DNA of 64,000 bases, from positions 2,480,001 to 2,544,000 of the forward strand of contig NZ_CP049863.1 in NCBI RefSeq assembly GCF_011299575.1, read 5' to 3'. A program made the position numbers and the translations under genes. This DNA is from Leucobacter viscericola (lineage in GTDB: Bacteria; Actinomycetota; Actinomycetes; Actinomycetales; Microbacteriaceae). Below, piece by piece: positions 17,031 to 27,325 of this stretch. The notes under the pieces are model-generated. The model was not told the DNA's origin. It did no database searches and saw only the letters and a program-made list of their open reading frames with translations. The first letter of the stretch is position 1. Every line of letters begins with the position of its first letter.

Positions 17031-17432
17031 CTATAAAGTGGTTTCCGCCAATTGCCAGGTCACGCCAAAAACATCCACGACGGTGATGAGTGGGACTGGG
17101 CCGATACCCTTGCCTGCGGTGGGAAGGTACTCCCCTTCTTCCATGAGAATTTCACGAGCCTGATGAATCTGCGCGGGGTTGGCGCGCACAATGAGCCCGG
17201 TGCACCCTGCCGCGCGGGGTGAGTCGTGACCGAGTGTGTCGGAGACGATGAGCGAGCTGTCATTCAGAGTCAGCACGGCCTGAGCGATGCGGCTTTCCAT
17301 ACCGGGAGGCACGGTCTGCGAGGCCTGCGAATACGTGGTCAGGCTCTCTATGTCGGCGTCAAACGCTGCGACATAGAGGTTGATTGCGCTCTGACAGTCG
17401 CCCGCGAAAGCGATGTGCGGCGAGATGATCAC
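17031..17432 (-). CDS. VOC (glyoxalase/PhnB-like) family protein
   Basis: Small protein of 133 residues with the paired beta-alpha-beta layout of PhnB/glyoxalase folds. The N-terminal ISPHIAFAGDCQSAINLYVA and C-terminal VVDVFGVTWQLAE are typical. Metal-binding residues are not obvious, so enzymatic function is uncertain. GTG start at 17432. It stands alone upstream of the LuxR-type regulator gene on the same strand, 94 bases away. Confidence 0.65.
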   Translation of the reverse strand: MIISPHIAFAGDCQSAINLYVAAFDADIESLTTYSQASQTVPPGMESRIAQAVLTLNDSSLIVSDTLGHDSPRAAGCTGLIVRANPAQIHQAREILMEEGEYLPTAGKGIGPVPLITVVDVFGVTWQLAETTL

Positions 17433-17476
17433 GATAAGGCCTCTGGGTGGTGGTGTTGCTGGTGTGAAGATTAAAC

Positions 17477-17590
17477 GGCCCCCACGCTTCCTGGGGGAGA
17501 AGCTTGGGGGCCAGGTTCCGGTATTTCAGGGGAGAAGCCGGAACCGCATGTTTCGAAAGTGCAGACCGAGGCTGCGCTTTCGAAACATGC
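17477..17590. other. Three contiguous hairpins in a 440-base gene-free gap
   Basis: HP1 17477-17512 has 14-base arms with one mismatch and an 8-base loop. HP2 17514-17545 has arms GGTTCCGG/CCGGAACC and a 16-base loop. HP3 17546-17590 has 14 perfect pairs (GCATGTTTCGAAAG), then a T-G wobble and four more pairs (GCAG/CTGC) around a 7-base loop. HP2 and HP3 abut and HP1 is one base away. The wobble pairs only if the + strand is transcribed. No convincing coding frame is seen in 17433-17873. A structured small RNA, a long leader of the gene at 17874 or a mobile palindrome cluster are all possible. Confidence 0.75.
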
Positions 17591-17873
17591 CAACCCAAGG
17601 GGGGAAGGGCTGGCACTTGTTTAATTGTTTTGAGTACCGCGTCGGGAGTTTGTTAGGAGTCCAACGTGGTGAGTTAATTATTGAGCCACGGTGGGAGCCG
17701 TTGGGTGGGTTCGCCGCAGACGTAAGTGTCTTTTTGGCATTTAAGTAGTAATTCTGAGAGTGCAGTACGTAGTCCGTGACATTGAGTACGAGGTCGCTCC
17801 GATCTGGATCGCTTGCGCGGGTCTAAAATGCTGCTCACTGCATCGCTTTTGTGGGGCGCGAGGGGAGTGAACA

Positions 17874-18527
17874 ATGTCGCAAGTGTTCGAGCGTGAGGGC
17901 GTCGAGTTTGGGCGGGGGCTGAGCTTCTTCGACGCCATTTTTGCCTTTGCCATCACCGTGCTGGTCGTGAACATCGAACCACCACCCGCGAAGGACTGGC
18001 AGAATCTGGCAACCCTGATGGACGGTGGGCTTGGTAATCAGCTGACCTGTTTCGCAATCAGTTTTGTTGTCATTGCGGTGTTCTGGCGCCACAACACCCA
18101 GCTGATGCGCCGGTTTCGTGGCATGGACTCGGTGGCGCTCTCTGCGAACATCTTGACCGCTGGGTTCGTCGTGCTGATCCCGTTCTCGACGCAGGCACTC
18201 AGTGACCCCGAGATCTATGGCAACCCGCTGCCCACGGCGGTCTACGCGGTGAATGTGACGCTCGCGATCCTGTCGCAGATGCTCACCCTTGAGATTGGGC
18301 GCGCTCGTGGCTTGCTAGTGGACGATATTCCACGGGCCGCCTGGTGGGCGGGCAGGATCGACGTACTCATCAAAGCGGCAGTGTTTTTGGCTTCGATCCC
18401 CGTGGCGTATCTGTTTGGCGCGCGTTGGGGGCAACTGAGCTGGTTGCTGCTGATTGTTGCCGGTCGTGTGAGTGGGCGTTGGAGTGATCGGGTGGCCGAC
18501 AGGGCACGAGTTTCGTCCCCGGAGTAA
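17874..18527 (+). CDS. TMEM175/DUF1211 family membrane protein
   Basis: Membrane protein of 217 residues with about six helices. The first helix carries LSFFDAIFAFAITVLVVNI, which corresponds to the family pattern of an aromatic-rich first helix, and VVIAVFWRHNTQLMRRFRG follows after helix 3. Bacterial relatives of TMEM175 are weakly selective potassium channels. The classic FSDG motif is altered here to FFDA, so channel activity is uncertain. ATG 17874 lies about 285 bases after the hairpin cluster. Confidence 0.7.
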   Translation: MSQVFEREGVEFGRGLSFFDAIFAFAITVLVVNIEPPPAKDWQNLATLMDGGLGNQLTCFAISFVVIAVFWRHNTQLMRRFRGMDSVALSANILTAGFVVLIPFSTQALSDPEIYGNPLPTAVYAVNVTLAILSQMLTLEIGRARGLLVDDIPRAAWWAGRIDVLIKAAVFLASIPVAYLFGARWGQLSWLLLIVAGRVSGRWSDRVADRARVSSPE

Positions 18528-18563
18528 AACTACATCTAGCGCAAAAATGCTCTTTTCGCTAAA

Positions 18564-18584
18564 CTTGAGTCATATTCACTCAAG
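18564..18584. promoter_or_regulatory. HAIR element (HspR operator) of clpB
   Basis: CTTGAGT, seven bases, ACTCAAG: an exact match to the actinobacterial HspR-associated inverted repeat. It lies about 75 bases before the clpB start. The repressor gene is in the same window at 63454-63873. Confidence 0.93.
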
Positions 18585-18659
18585 TTTGCGATTTGGGGAT
18601 TGCCTCGAGTGAGTTACATCCTCAAATCGCGAGGATTTGCGACACAAGAGAGGACGCAC

Positions 18660-20885
<2,226 letters not shown>

Positions 20886-20892
20886 GTATCAC

Positions 20893-20925
20893 GTCATTCT
20901 GCGCAAGCTTGCGAGTCGCAGAATC
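20893..20925. repeat. 33-bp palindromic repeat (REP-like), copy 1
   Basis: Hairpin with arms ATTCTGCG (20896-20903) and CGCAGAAT (20917-20924). A second copy at 26002-26034 is the same except for a T-A to C-G swap in the stem and one loop base. The stem is preserved by the paired change. Confidence 0.8.
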
Positions 20926-20969
20926 AGAGGGGTTGTGCGGTTTTGTTACACCGCACAACCCCTCTTTTT
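20926..20969. terminator. Rho-independent terminator after clpB
   Basis: A 15-bp perfect stem (20926-20940 with 20951-20965), a 10-base loop and a T-run (20964-20968). It directly follows the REP-like repeat. Confidence 0.92.
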
Positions 20970-21016
20970 GGTTTGGTGTTAGCGTGCTTGTACACACAAA
21001 CCCAGAGGAGCGCACC

Positions 21017-21979
21017 ATGACCGAGACCGCAACACGCACCCAAGTCGGCAGCACCGGAGTTGAGATTGCCCCGCTCACGCTGGGCGGCAATGTTTTCGGG
21101 TGGACCGCGGATCGCGCGGCCTCGTTCGATGTGCTTGACGCGTTTGTGGCGGGTGGCGGCGACTCGATCGACACCGCCGACGGCTACTCGCACTGGGTGC
21201 CGGGTCATACGGGTGGCGAGTCCGAGACGATCCTCGGTGAGTGGTTCGCGGCGCGTGGCAACCGCGATGACCTGTTCCTCGCGACAAAGGTCTCAACGCA
21301 CCCCTCGTTTGCGGGCCTTGCGGCTGACAATGTGCACGCCGCTGCCGAGGCATCGCTGCAGCGCCTGCAGACCGATTACATCGACCTCTACTACGCCCAC
21401 TTCGACGACGAAGAAACCCCGCTCGAGCAGACGGTCGAAGCGTTTTCGAAGCTCGTTGACGAGGGCAAGGTGCGTGCGATCGGTGTTTCAAACTACACGG
21501 CCGAGCGCATCGAAGAGTGGTTTAGGATCGCGCGCGCCGGTGGCTTCCACCTTCCTGTTGCGCTGCAGCCGCATTACAATCTCGTCGAGCGCGACTTCGA
21601 GACCAACGGGCTGCGCGCGGTCGCGGAGCGCGAGGGGCTTGCCGTGTTCCCGTACTTCTCGCTCGCGAAGGGGTTCTTGGCCGGCAAGTACCGCGCGTCG
21701 AACGATGTGAGCGCTGCCGGCGCGAGCCCTCGTGCGGGCCAGGCCGCGGAGTATCTGACGGAACGTGGCCTGGGTGTGCTCGGCGCACTGGATCAGATCG
21801 CTGCGAATCACGACGTTCCCGTTGCGTCGGTTGCCCTTGCTTGGCTCCGCCTTCAGTCAACGATCGCTGCGCCGATTGCGAGCGCCCGCTCGCTCGAGCA
21901 GCTTCCGGCGCTGCTGGGATCGCTGCGTGTTGATCTGACCGCGGAAGAACTCGAGCTGCTGGCTCGCGCGTCGGCCTAA
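21017..21979 (+). CDS. Aldo/keto reductase
   Basis: NADPH-dependent oxidoreductase of 320 residues with the AKR TIM barrel. Catalytic residues: Asp and Tyr in IDTADGYSHW, Lys in FLATKVSTH and His in DLYYAHFDDEE. The C-terminal cofactor region is AAPIASARSLEQLP. ATG 21017 has AGAGGAG upstream; the longer frame to 20909 crosses the clpB terminator and is rejected. The stop codon lies within the first copy of a 47-bp tandem repeat. The substrate is unknown. Confidence 0.88.
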   Translation: MTETATRTQVGSTGVEIAPLTLGGNVFGWTADRAASFDVLDAFVAGGGDSIDTADGYSHWVPGHTGGESETILGEWFAARGNRDDLFLATKVSTHPSFAGLAADNVHAAAEASLQRLQTDYIDLYYAHFDDEETPLEQTVEAFSKLVDEGKVRAIGVSNYTAERIEEWFRIARAGGFHLPVALQPHYNLVERDFETNGLRAVAEREGLAVFPYFSLAKGFLAGKYRASNDVSAAGASPRAGQAAEYLTERGLGVLGALDQIAANHDVPVASVALAWLRLQSTIAAPIASARSLEQLPALLGSLRVDLTAEELELLARASA

Positions 21980-22115
21980 CCTCGGTCGTTCTCAACACGT
22001 CAGCCGGTGCTCAAAGACCTGCCTAACCTCGGTTGCTCACAAAATGTCGGCCGGTGCTCAAAGACCTGCCTAACTTCGGTTGCTCTCAACATGTCAGCCG
22101 GTGCTCACACGCCTG
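21975..22115. repeat. 47-bp tandem repeat, three copies
   Basis: Copies at 21975-22021, 22022-22068 and 22069-22115, each starting CCTAAC and containing CGGT...GTCnGCCGGTGCTCA. They differ at several positions. The first copy contains the aldo/keto reductase stop codon. Confidence 0.92.
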
Positions 22116-22144
22116 CCGGACAGAAACCCGAGTGTTTGTCCGGC
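22115..22144. terminator. Hairpin after the 47-bp repeats
   Basis: GCCGGAC (22115-22121) pairs with GTCCGGC (22138-22144), with an inner AAAC/GTTT stem. It is probably the transcript end for the aldo/keto reductase; there is no T-run. Confidence 0.5.
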
Positions 22145-22164
22145 TGGCTTGCCAGTACCGGCTG

Positions 22165-22229
22165 ACGCGTTGGGGCCGCGCGTTGGGGCCGCGAGTTGGG
22201 CCCGCGCGTTGGGCCCGCGCGCTGGCGCA
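22165..22229. repeat. 13-bp tandem repeat, about five copies
   Basis: Consensus GCGCGTTGGGsCC at 22165-22177, 22178-22190, 22191-22203, 22204-22216 and a degenerate 22217-22229. It ends 26 bases before the methyltransferase start, so it fills the promoter region of that gene. Confidence 0.88.
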
Positions 22230-22255
22230 ACCCCAATCGATGAGAGAATCTACGG

Positions 22256-22924
22256 GTGACTGAGACCCGCGATCCCGAGCCAACCCCCGAACCGAGCGCC
22301 GAGCGAACCACGTTTGGGGTTGGACCCTGGCCCGGCGGGCGCGAGGAATGGCCAGAAGAGGATCACTTCGATCCCGAGCTGCTTGAGCACGGCGACTCCC
22401 GCAACGTGATCAATCGCTATCGCTACTGGAAAATGGAAGCGATCGTCGCCGACCTCGACGAGCACCGCCACCAGTTTCACGTCGCGATCGAAAACTGGCA
22501 GCACGATATGAACATCGGCTCGATTGTGCGTAGCGCTAACGCCTTCGCCGCCGACACCGTGCACATCGTCGGTCGCCGCCGCTGGAACAAGCGCGGTGCC
22601 ATGGTTACCGACCGCTACCAGCACGTCGAGCACAGCGAAGATGTTGCCGCACTCGCAGCCTGGGCCCGTGAAGAAGGCATCCCGATTATCGCGATCGACA
22701 ACGTGCCCGGCTGCGTGCCAATGGAGACTTTCGACTGGCCGGAACGCTGCGTCATGCTGTTTGGCCAGGAGGGCCCGGGGCTGACGGACGAGGCCGTCGC
22801 GTCAGCCGAGGCCGTCGTCGAGATCACGCAGTACGGGTCAACCCGCTCCATCAACGCCTCGGCCGCCGCCGCGGTTGCGATGTACAGCTGGGTGCAGCAG
22901 CACTCGCCCCTGCGCCCGCGATAA
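22256..22924 (+). CDS. TrmH/SpoU family RNA 2'-O-methyltransferase
   Basis: SAM-dependent RNA ribose methyltransferase of 222 residues with the SPOUT knot. Motif 1 is DMNIGSIVRSANAFA with the catalytic Arg, motif 2 is LFGQEGPGLT and motif 3 is GSTRSINASAAAAVAMYSW. The N-terminal 60 residues are extra and hydrophilic. GTG start at 22256. The RNA target is unknown. It is preceded by two tandem-repeat arrays and followed by a convergent ABC exporter. Confidence 0.87.
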   Translation: MTETRDPEPTPEPSAERTTFGVGPWPGGREEWPEEDHFDPELLEHGDSRNVINRYRYWKMEAIVADLDEHRHQFHVAIENWQHDMNIGSIVRSANAFAADTVHIVGRRRWNKRGAMVTDRYQHVEHSEDVAALAAWAREEGIPIIAIDNVPGCVPMETFDWPERCVMLFGQEGPGLTDEAVASAEAVVEITQYGSTRSINASAAAAVAMYSWVQQHSPLRPR

Positions 22925-22942
22925 CCGGTCGTTATCGCCGAA

Positions 22943-23776
22943 CTACGCCACGTCCTTGCGCCACCGGAACAGCCAACCGGCAAGCACCGCGACAAGAGCG
23001 TAGCCAAGCAGCACGGCGAGACCGGTCCAAATGCCAAGCGGTGCAACCCCGGCGGGCATTGACGGATCAATCGTTGACAGGTCGCTCAGCGCCCCCGCGC
23101 CAACAAACGCATCGGTCGCCGCTCCTGGCAGATACTTCGCCACGTGCGCACTCCAGTCCAAAAACTGGGCGACGGTTCGCAGAATCGGCTCCAGAAACTG
23201 CGTAAACACGAGCGTGATGACGATCGCAAACGCCTGATTGCGAACCAGGATGCCAACCCCGAACCCGATGATTGCCCAAATGGCCATCGCGGCGAGCACC
23301 CTGACGATAACCAACCAGGTCTCGGCGGTGCCGAGCATTGCGTCGCCGCCGGTTGACTCAAGCACCACGGCCCCGGCGCCGACGGCCCCAATGAGGCCTG
23401 CGATACCAATCACCAGGCCGATCCCGAACAACACCAGTGCCTTGCTCGTGAGCACGATGCCGCGTTTGGGTTCGAGTGTGAACGTGAGCCCGATGGTGCG
23501 GTGGCGAATCTCTCCGGTGGCCATGAGCGCCCCGAAGAGCAGCGGGATCACGTAGCCCGAGGTCGAAACGGTTGAATAGACCAGGTTTGCCGCCTGCTGC
23601 GCGGGCAGGTCCAGGCCTGTGCCACCGAGCGCCTCGCCCATCGAGCTGAAGAGGAACGCAAAAAGCGCCCCGAGAAACGCGGAATATCCCGCGAGCACGA
23701 TGGCGAGTATCCACCACAGTTTGGTCGAGCGAACCTTACGAATCTCGGAAGACATGCTCCGCGTCAGCCGACTCAT
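22943..23776 (-). CDS. ABC-2 type transporter permease
   Basis: Membrane protein of 277 residues with about six helices and the ABC-2 wording STSGYVIPLLFGALMATGEI followed by RHRTIGLTFTLEPKR. Partner of the ATPase encoded immediately upstream, which it overlaps by four bases. Probably an exporter; the substrate is unknown. Confidence 0.85.
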   Translation of the reverse strand: MSRLTRSMSSEIRKVRSTKLWWILAIVLAGYSAFLGALFAFLFSSMGEALGGTGLDLPAQQAANLVYSTVSTSGYVIPLLFGALMATGEIRHRTIGLTFTLEPKRGIVLTSKALVLFGIGLVIGIAGLIGAVGAGAVVLESTGGDAMLGTAETWLVIVRVLAAMAIWAIIGFGVGILVRNQAFAIVITLVFTQFLEPILRTVAQFLDWSAHVAKYLPGAATDAFVGAGALSDLSTIDPSMPAGVAPLGIWTGLAVLLGYALVAVLAGWLFRWRKDVA

Positions 23777-24738
23777 GAGGCACCCCCTTCAATAGCGGGT
23801 GAGGATTCGGGATCGCTGCTCCCCGCGCCGTGACTCGACGGGCCCGAGGATCCACCACCCTCAATAAGCTCCAAGAAGCTCTGCTCGAGCTCGGTCTCTT
23901 CAACACTCAGGTGCGACAGTGGGATCGCGGTTGCGAGGGAGAGCTCGCCGATCTTCTCGGGCTCAAGCCCGACAACCCGCATGACGTCGCCGCGCACGCC
24001 GTGCACCTTCGCCCCCGCGAGCTCAAGCGCGCGGGCGAGCGCGGCTTGGTCGTTTGCGGAGACCAGGATCGTGCGCTCGCTGTCTCCCTGCTGCAACTCG
24101 GCTAGGGTGCCCGCAAAGGCGAGTTCACCGCGGCGAATCACCACAACGTCGTCGACCGTTTGCTGTACCTCGCTGAGCAGGTGGGATGACAGCAGAACGG
24201 TTTTTCCGTCGCTTGCGAGGTGCTTGAGAAATGACCTGATCCAGTGGATGCCCTCGGGGTCGAGGCCGTTGATCGGCTCATCGAGCAGCAGCACGTCGGG
24301 GTCGCCCATCAGCGCTGCGGCGAGCGCGAGCCTCTGCCGCATGCCGAGCGAGTAGCTGCCGGTTTTGCGGTCGGCCGCGTCGACGAGCCCCACGAGCTCG
24401 AGCTTTTCTGCGACCGCGGAGGCGGGCACTCCGATCGCGCGCCGCACAATGTCGAGGTGGGCGCGACCGGTGTGGGCCGAGTGAAAGTCTGCGGAGAGCG
24501 ATACGCCAACGGTGAGTGCAGGGCGTGGCAGCTCGGTGTACGGGGTGCCGCCTATTGTTGCCGTGCCACTGTCGGGCCGTACCAGACCGAGCACCATCGA
24601 GAGAGTGGTGGTTTTGCCCGAGCCGTTGGGCCCGAGGAATCCTGTGACGCGCCCGGGCTCAGCCGTGAAGCTGAGGGACTGCACCGCCTGCACGCTGCCA
24701 AATCGCTTTGATAGCCCGGTTACCTCGACTCTGCCCAT
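23773..24738 (-). CDS. ABC transporter ATP-binding protein (exporter type)
   Basis: ATPase of 321 residues. Walker A GPNGSGKTTTLSMVLGL, signature SYSLGMRQRLALAAALMG, Walker B VLLLDEPINGLDPEG and H-loop LLSSHLLSEV are all intact. The C-terminal 90 residues form the DUF4162-like extension of antibiotic/bacitracin-type exporters, ending in a Gly/Ser-rich low-complexity tail. It is operonic with the permease gene. Confidence 0.88.
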   Translation of the reverse strand: MGRVEVTGLSKRFGSVQAVQSLSFTAEPGRVTGFLGPNGSGKTTTLSMVLGLVRPDSGTATIGGTPYTELPRPALTVGVSLSADFHSAHTGRAHLDIVRRAIGVPASAVAEKLELVGLVDAADRKTGSYSLGMRQRLALAAALMGDPDVLLLDEPINGLDPEGIHWIRSFLKHLASDGKTVLLSSHLLSEVQQTVDDVVVIRRGELAFAGTLAELQQGDSERTILVSANDQAALARALELAGAKVHGVRGDVMRVVGLEPEKIGELSLATAIPLSHLSVEETELEQSFLELIEGGGSSGPSSHGAGSSDPESSPAIEGGAS

Positions 24739-24808
24739 GCTCGCTCCCTTGCATCGCCCCTGTGCTTTCTAGTCTGGCAGAGTCACCGCTGAGACCGGGG
24801 GAGGCACG

Positions 24809-25981
24809 CTAGTGACCGCCTCCCGTGTAGGGTCCGGGTTCCGCAAGACGCTTCATGTGTTCGGGCAGCGCGAAGCGAGAATCCACCGTTGTTTCGTCGC
24901 CCGCGACCAACTGCGCGGCCCACTCGCCGAGCTGCGGGATGAACTTGAAACCGTGGCCCGAGAGTCCCGTCAGCGTGATGACGCGGCCGCTCGCGCTGCG
25001 GTCTACCACGGGCAGGCGATCCGGTGTGTATGCGCAGTGGTGCACGCTCTGTCGCACCGGCTCGGGGTTGATCCCCTCGAAGAGCTCCGAGGCCCGCTGC
25101 CCGATCTTGATCAGTTCTTCGCGCGTGTGCGAGGTTGGCACCTCGGTAACGTCGCGGAACACGGGCCACTCCGGGTTTGTGCACGCCTTAAATGCGTAGC
25201 CGTCGAAGCTGGGGGCGCCAAAGAAGTGCACCGGCCCTGCATCGCGCAAAAACGCCGGGAAGCGGTCGGGCGCAAACGCTGCCGGATCCCGCGGCATGAA
25301 CCACGTGAGGCCCAGCACCTGCAGGCGCAGCAGGTCGTTCAGTTCGGGGGAGAGGCGGGTCGACCAGGATCCGGACGCCACGACAACCTTCTGCGCAAGC
25401 CATGATCCCTGTGTCGTACGCACGACCACTCCGTCTGCGCGCTCCTCGATGCCGATCACGGGGGTGTTGAAGAACAGTTTCGCGCCGTTCGCCTCCGCAA
25501 TGTCGAGAGCGCTCATCACGGCGACCTCGGGGCGCAGTCCGCCGCCGTGAGCGTCGAGCAAGCCGATGTCGCCGTCTTGGATGCGGTGCTGCGGATACTC
25601 CTTGCGCAGTTCACTGTCGTTGAGCACGCGGTGGGGCAGGTCGAACTCGCGCACGGTGCCGAGCGCCGTGACGAGATCGGGGAAGCCCTCGGGGGCGATG
25701 CTGAGCGCGCCAACCTCGTAGTAGATGTCGCGGCCCGACTCTGCCTCGAGCTCGCGCCACAGGTCACGCGAGCGCTGGATCATGCGCACGTACGTGCCAC
25801 CCTCGTGCACCGCGGTGCGAAACACTCGCGACTCACCCGCGTACGAACCGTGCGAGTGCACCCGGCCGTACTGTTCGATGCCGACGACGCTGATGCCCTC
25901 TCGTTTGCTCAGCTGCCACAGCGCCATTGCCCCAACGGCTCCGGCGCCTATGACCAGAACGTCCGTCTTCTGCAGATCCAT
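24809..25981 (-). CDS. Monomeric sarcosine oxidase/N-methyltryptophan oxidase-like flavoenzyme
   Basis: DAO-family flavoprotein of 390 residues. The FAD motif is VLVIGAGAVGAMALWQL, and the MSOX-type substrate/FAD loop appears as HSHGSYAGESRVFR. A Cys in QSVHHCAYTPDRLPVVD is at the position of the covalent flavin Cys. The C-terminal GLSGHGFKFIPQLGEWAA is the second FAD contact. It oxidises a secondary or N-methyl amine to an imine and hydrogen peroxide; which amine is unknown. It lies behind the OCD-like gene on the same strand. Confidence 0.82.
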   Translation of the reverse strand: MDLQKTDVLVIGAGAVGAMALWQLSKREGISVVGIEQYGRVHSHGSYAGESRVFRTAVHEGGTYVRMIQRSRDLWRELEAESGRDIYYEVGALSIAPEGFPDLVTALGTVREFDLPHRVLNDSELRKEYPQHRIQDGDIGLLDAHGGGLRPEVAVMSALDIAEANGAKLFFNTPVIGIEERADGVVVRTTQGSWLAQKVVVASGSWSTRLSPELNDLLRLQVLGLTWFMPRDPAAFAPDRFPAFLRDAGPVHFFGAPSFDGYAFKACTNPEWPVFRDVTEVPTSHTREELIKIGQRASELFEGINPEPVRQSVHHCAYTPDRLPVVDRSASGRVITLTGLSGHGFKFIPQLGEWAAQLVAGDETTVDSRFALPEHMKRLAEPGPYTGGGH

Positions 25982-26001
25982 GTGTGTCTCTTTTCTTTCC
26001 G

Positions 26002-26034
26002 GTCATCCTGCGCGAGCTTGCGAGTCGCAGGATC
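26002..26034. repeat. 33-bp palindromic repeat (REP-like), copy 2
   Basis: Partner of 20893-20925. The stem is ATCCTGCG/CGCAGGAT, so one T-A pair has become C-G with pairing kept. It lies in the gap between the OCD-like gene and the flavoenzyme gene. Confidence 0.8.
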
Positions 26035-26091
26035 GAGGTGAGTAAGTTGTCGTATCCCACGCTGCTTACGTCCGCGCAGGAGGAGCGGCCA

Positions 26092-27237
26092 TCACGCCAG
26101 CGCTGGGGTGTCCCACAGATTGAGTGGTGTGCCGATCCCGTCGCGCACCGCGTTGCGGTACACCTTGGTTGCCCACGCCACGTCCTCGACCGGCATGCCA
26201 CCGACCGAGTAGATAAAGATCTCGTCGTCGTTCTGCCGCCCGGGAGTGACACCGCGAATGATCTCGCCGATGTCTTCGAACTGCTCTGGGGTCATGCGAC
26301 CGTCGCGCACCCGGTCGACCAGGTGGATGCCCCAGATGCCGACGGTCTCGTGGGCGGGTTCTGGCAGCTCTTCGGCCCAGGCCTGATAAATCTTGCGGGC
26401 GTCGGCGACGTGACGCGAGCGCAGCGTCAGGCTCTCGTCGAGTTTCAGGTGCGCGGAGCAGCAGATGAAGGCGCCGGGCTTCACCCACTCGTCCTGCACG
26501 TGGGGGTAGTGTTCCGATCCCATGGGGCTCGGCACGGCAATGCTGACAATGTCGGATCCGCGCACCGCGGCCTCCATGTCGGCGACCTGCTCGATGGTCT
26601 CGATCTGCGGGAACTTCTCCTTCGCCCAGGCGATGAAGGCGTCGACGCCCGACTGGCCCCGCCCGACAACTTTCACCGTCGTGATGCCCGGGCGCACAGC
26701 CATGAATGACTCGAGCGAGGTGCGGTTCATCGGTCCCGGGCCTACGATCCCGACCACCTTCGCGTCTTCGCGAGCGAGGTAGCGTGCGCCGACGCCCGGA
26801 ATCGCGCCCGTGCGGTACGCGCTCAGCAGGTTGGCCGACATGATCGCGAGGGGAGCGCCGGTGTCTTTGTCGCTGAGGGTAAACATGAGGATCGACCGCG
26901 GTAGTCCGTGCTTTTTGTTTTCAACGTTCGAGCCGTACCACTTGCAGCCGGTCACCTGATAGTCGCCGCCGAGGTAGGCGGGCATCGCCATGAAGCGGCG
27001 GTCGGGGCCGTCGACGGGCATGCCGGGGAAGAGTTCTTCCTCCGGGAAGAAGATCTGGGCGCCGTGGGAGTTGTTCTCAGTGCCGGCCATGCGGTAGTCG
27101 CCCGCCGCGAAGAGGCCGAGCATCTCTGACATGGTGTCAACACACTCGGCCATGTTGGTGACGCCAGCGCGAATCATGTCGGGCTCGCTGAGGTAGAGGA
27201 AGTCGATCTTGGTGTCGGACTGCGTTTCAACTGACAC
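26092..27237 (-). CDS. Ornithine cyclodeaminase/mu-crystallin family protein
   Basis: About 381 residues. The Rossmann part is VVGIVGPGPMNRTSLESF; upstream is the family core TGCKWYGSNVENKKHGLPRS with the substrate-binding Lys, and SANLLSAYRTGAIPGVGARY follows. Some actinobacterial relatives are annotated as a tyramine oxidase subunit; together with the downstream flavoenzyme this suggests catabolism of an amine or amino acid. I prefer GTG 27237 (AAGGGA upstream) over GTG 27270. The TetR gene is directly upstream, with a strong palindrome in the gap. Confidence 0.78.
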   Translation of the reverse strand: MSVETQSDTKIDFLYLSEPDMIRAGVTNMAECVDTMSEMLGLFAAGDYRMAGTENNSHGAQIFFPEEELFPGMPVDGPDRRFMAMPAYLGGDYQVTGCKWYGSNVENKKHGLPRSILMFTLSDKDTGAPLAIMSANLLSAYRTGAIPGVGARYLAREDAKVVGIVGPGPMNRTSLESFMAVRPGITTVKVVGRGQSGVDAFIAWAKEKFPQIETIEQVADMEAAVRGSDIVSIAVPSPMGSEHYPHVQDEWVKPGAFICCSAHLKLDESLTLRSRHVADARKIYQAWAEELPEPAHETVGIWGIHLVDRVRDGRMTPEQFEDIGEIIRGVTPGRQNDDEIFIYSVGGMPVEDVAWATKVYRNAVRDGIGTPLNLWDTPALA

Positions 27238-27278
27238 TGCGGTGTGTCCCTTCGTTGTGGAATGGGACACAGCCTAAA

Positions 27279-27296
27279 ACTATCCATCTGGATAGT
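27279..27296. promoter_or_regulatory. TetR operator
   Basis: ACTATCCATCTGGATAGT, with perfect 8-base arms around TC, in the gap between the TetR gene and the OCD-like gene that it most likely controls. Confidence 0.8.
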
Positions 27297-27325
27297 CAAG
27301 GTGAAATGCGAAGTTCGCGGCGTTG

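Noticed and set aside
17413..17748. 111-residue open frame across the three-hairpin region
   Set aside because: It only reads through the hairpins; no family wording, no ribosome site, and it overlaps the VOC gene end on the other strand.
20909..21016. Longer aldo/keto reductase start
   Set aside because: It would begin inside the clpB terminator; AGAGGAG sits before ATG 21017.
21975..22229. CRISPR-like array
   Set aside because: The repeats are contiguous without unique spacers and no cas genes are present.
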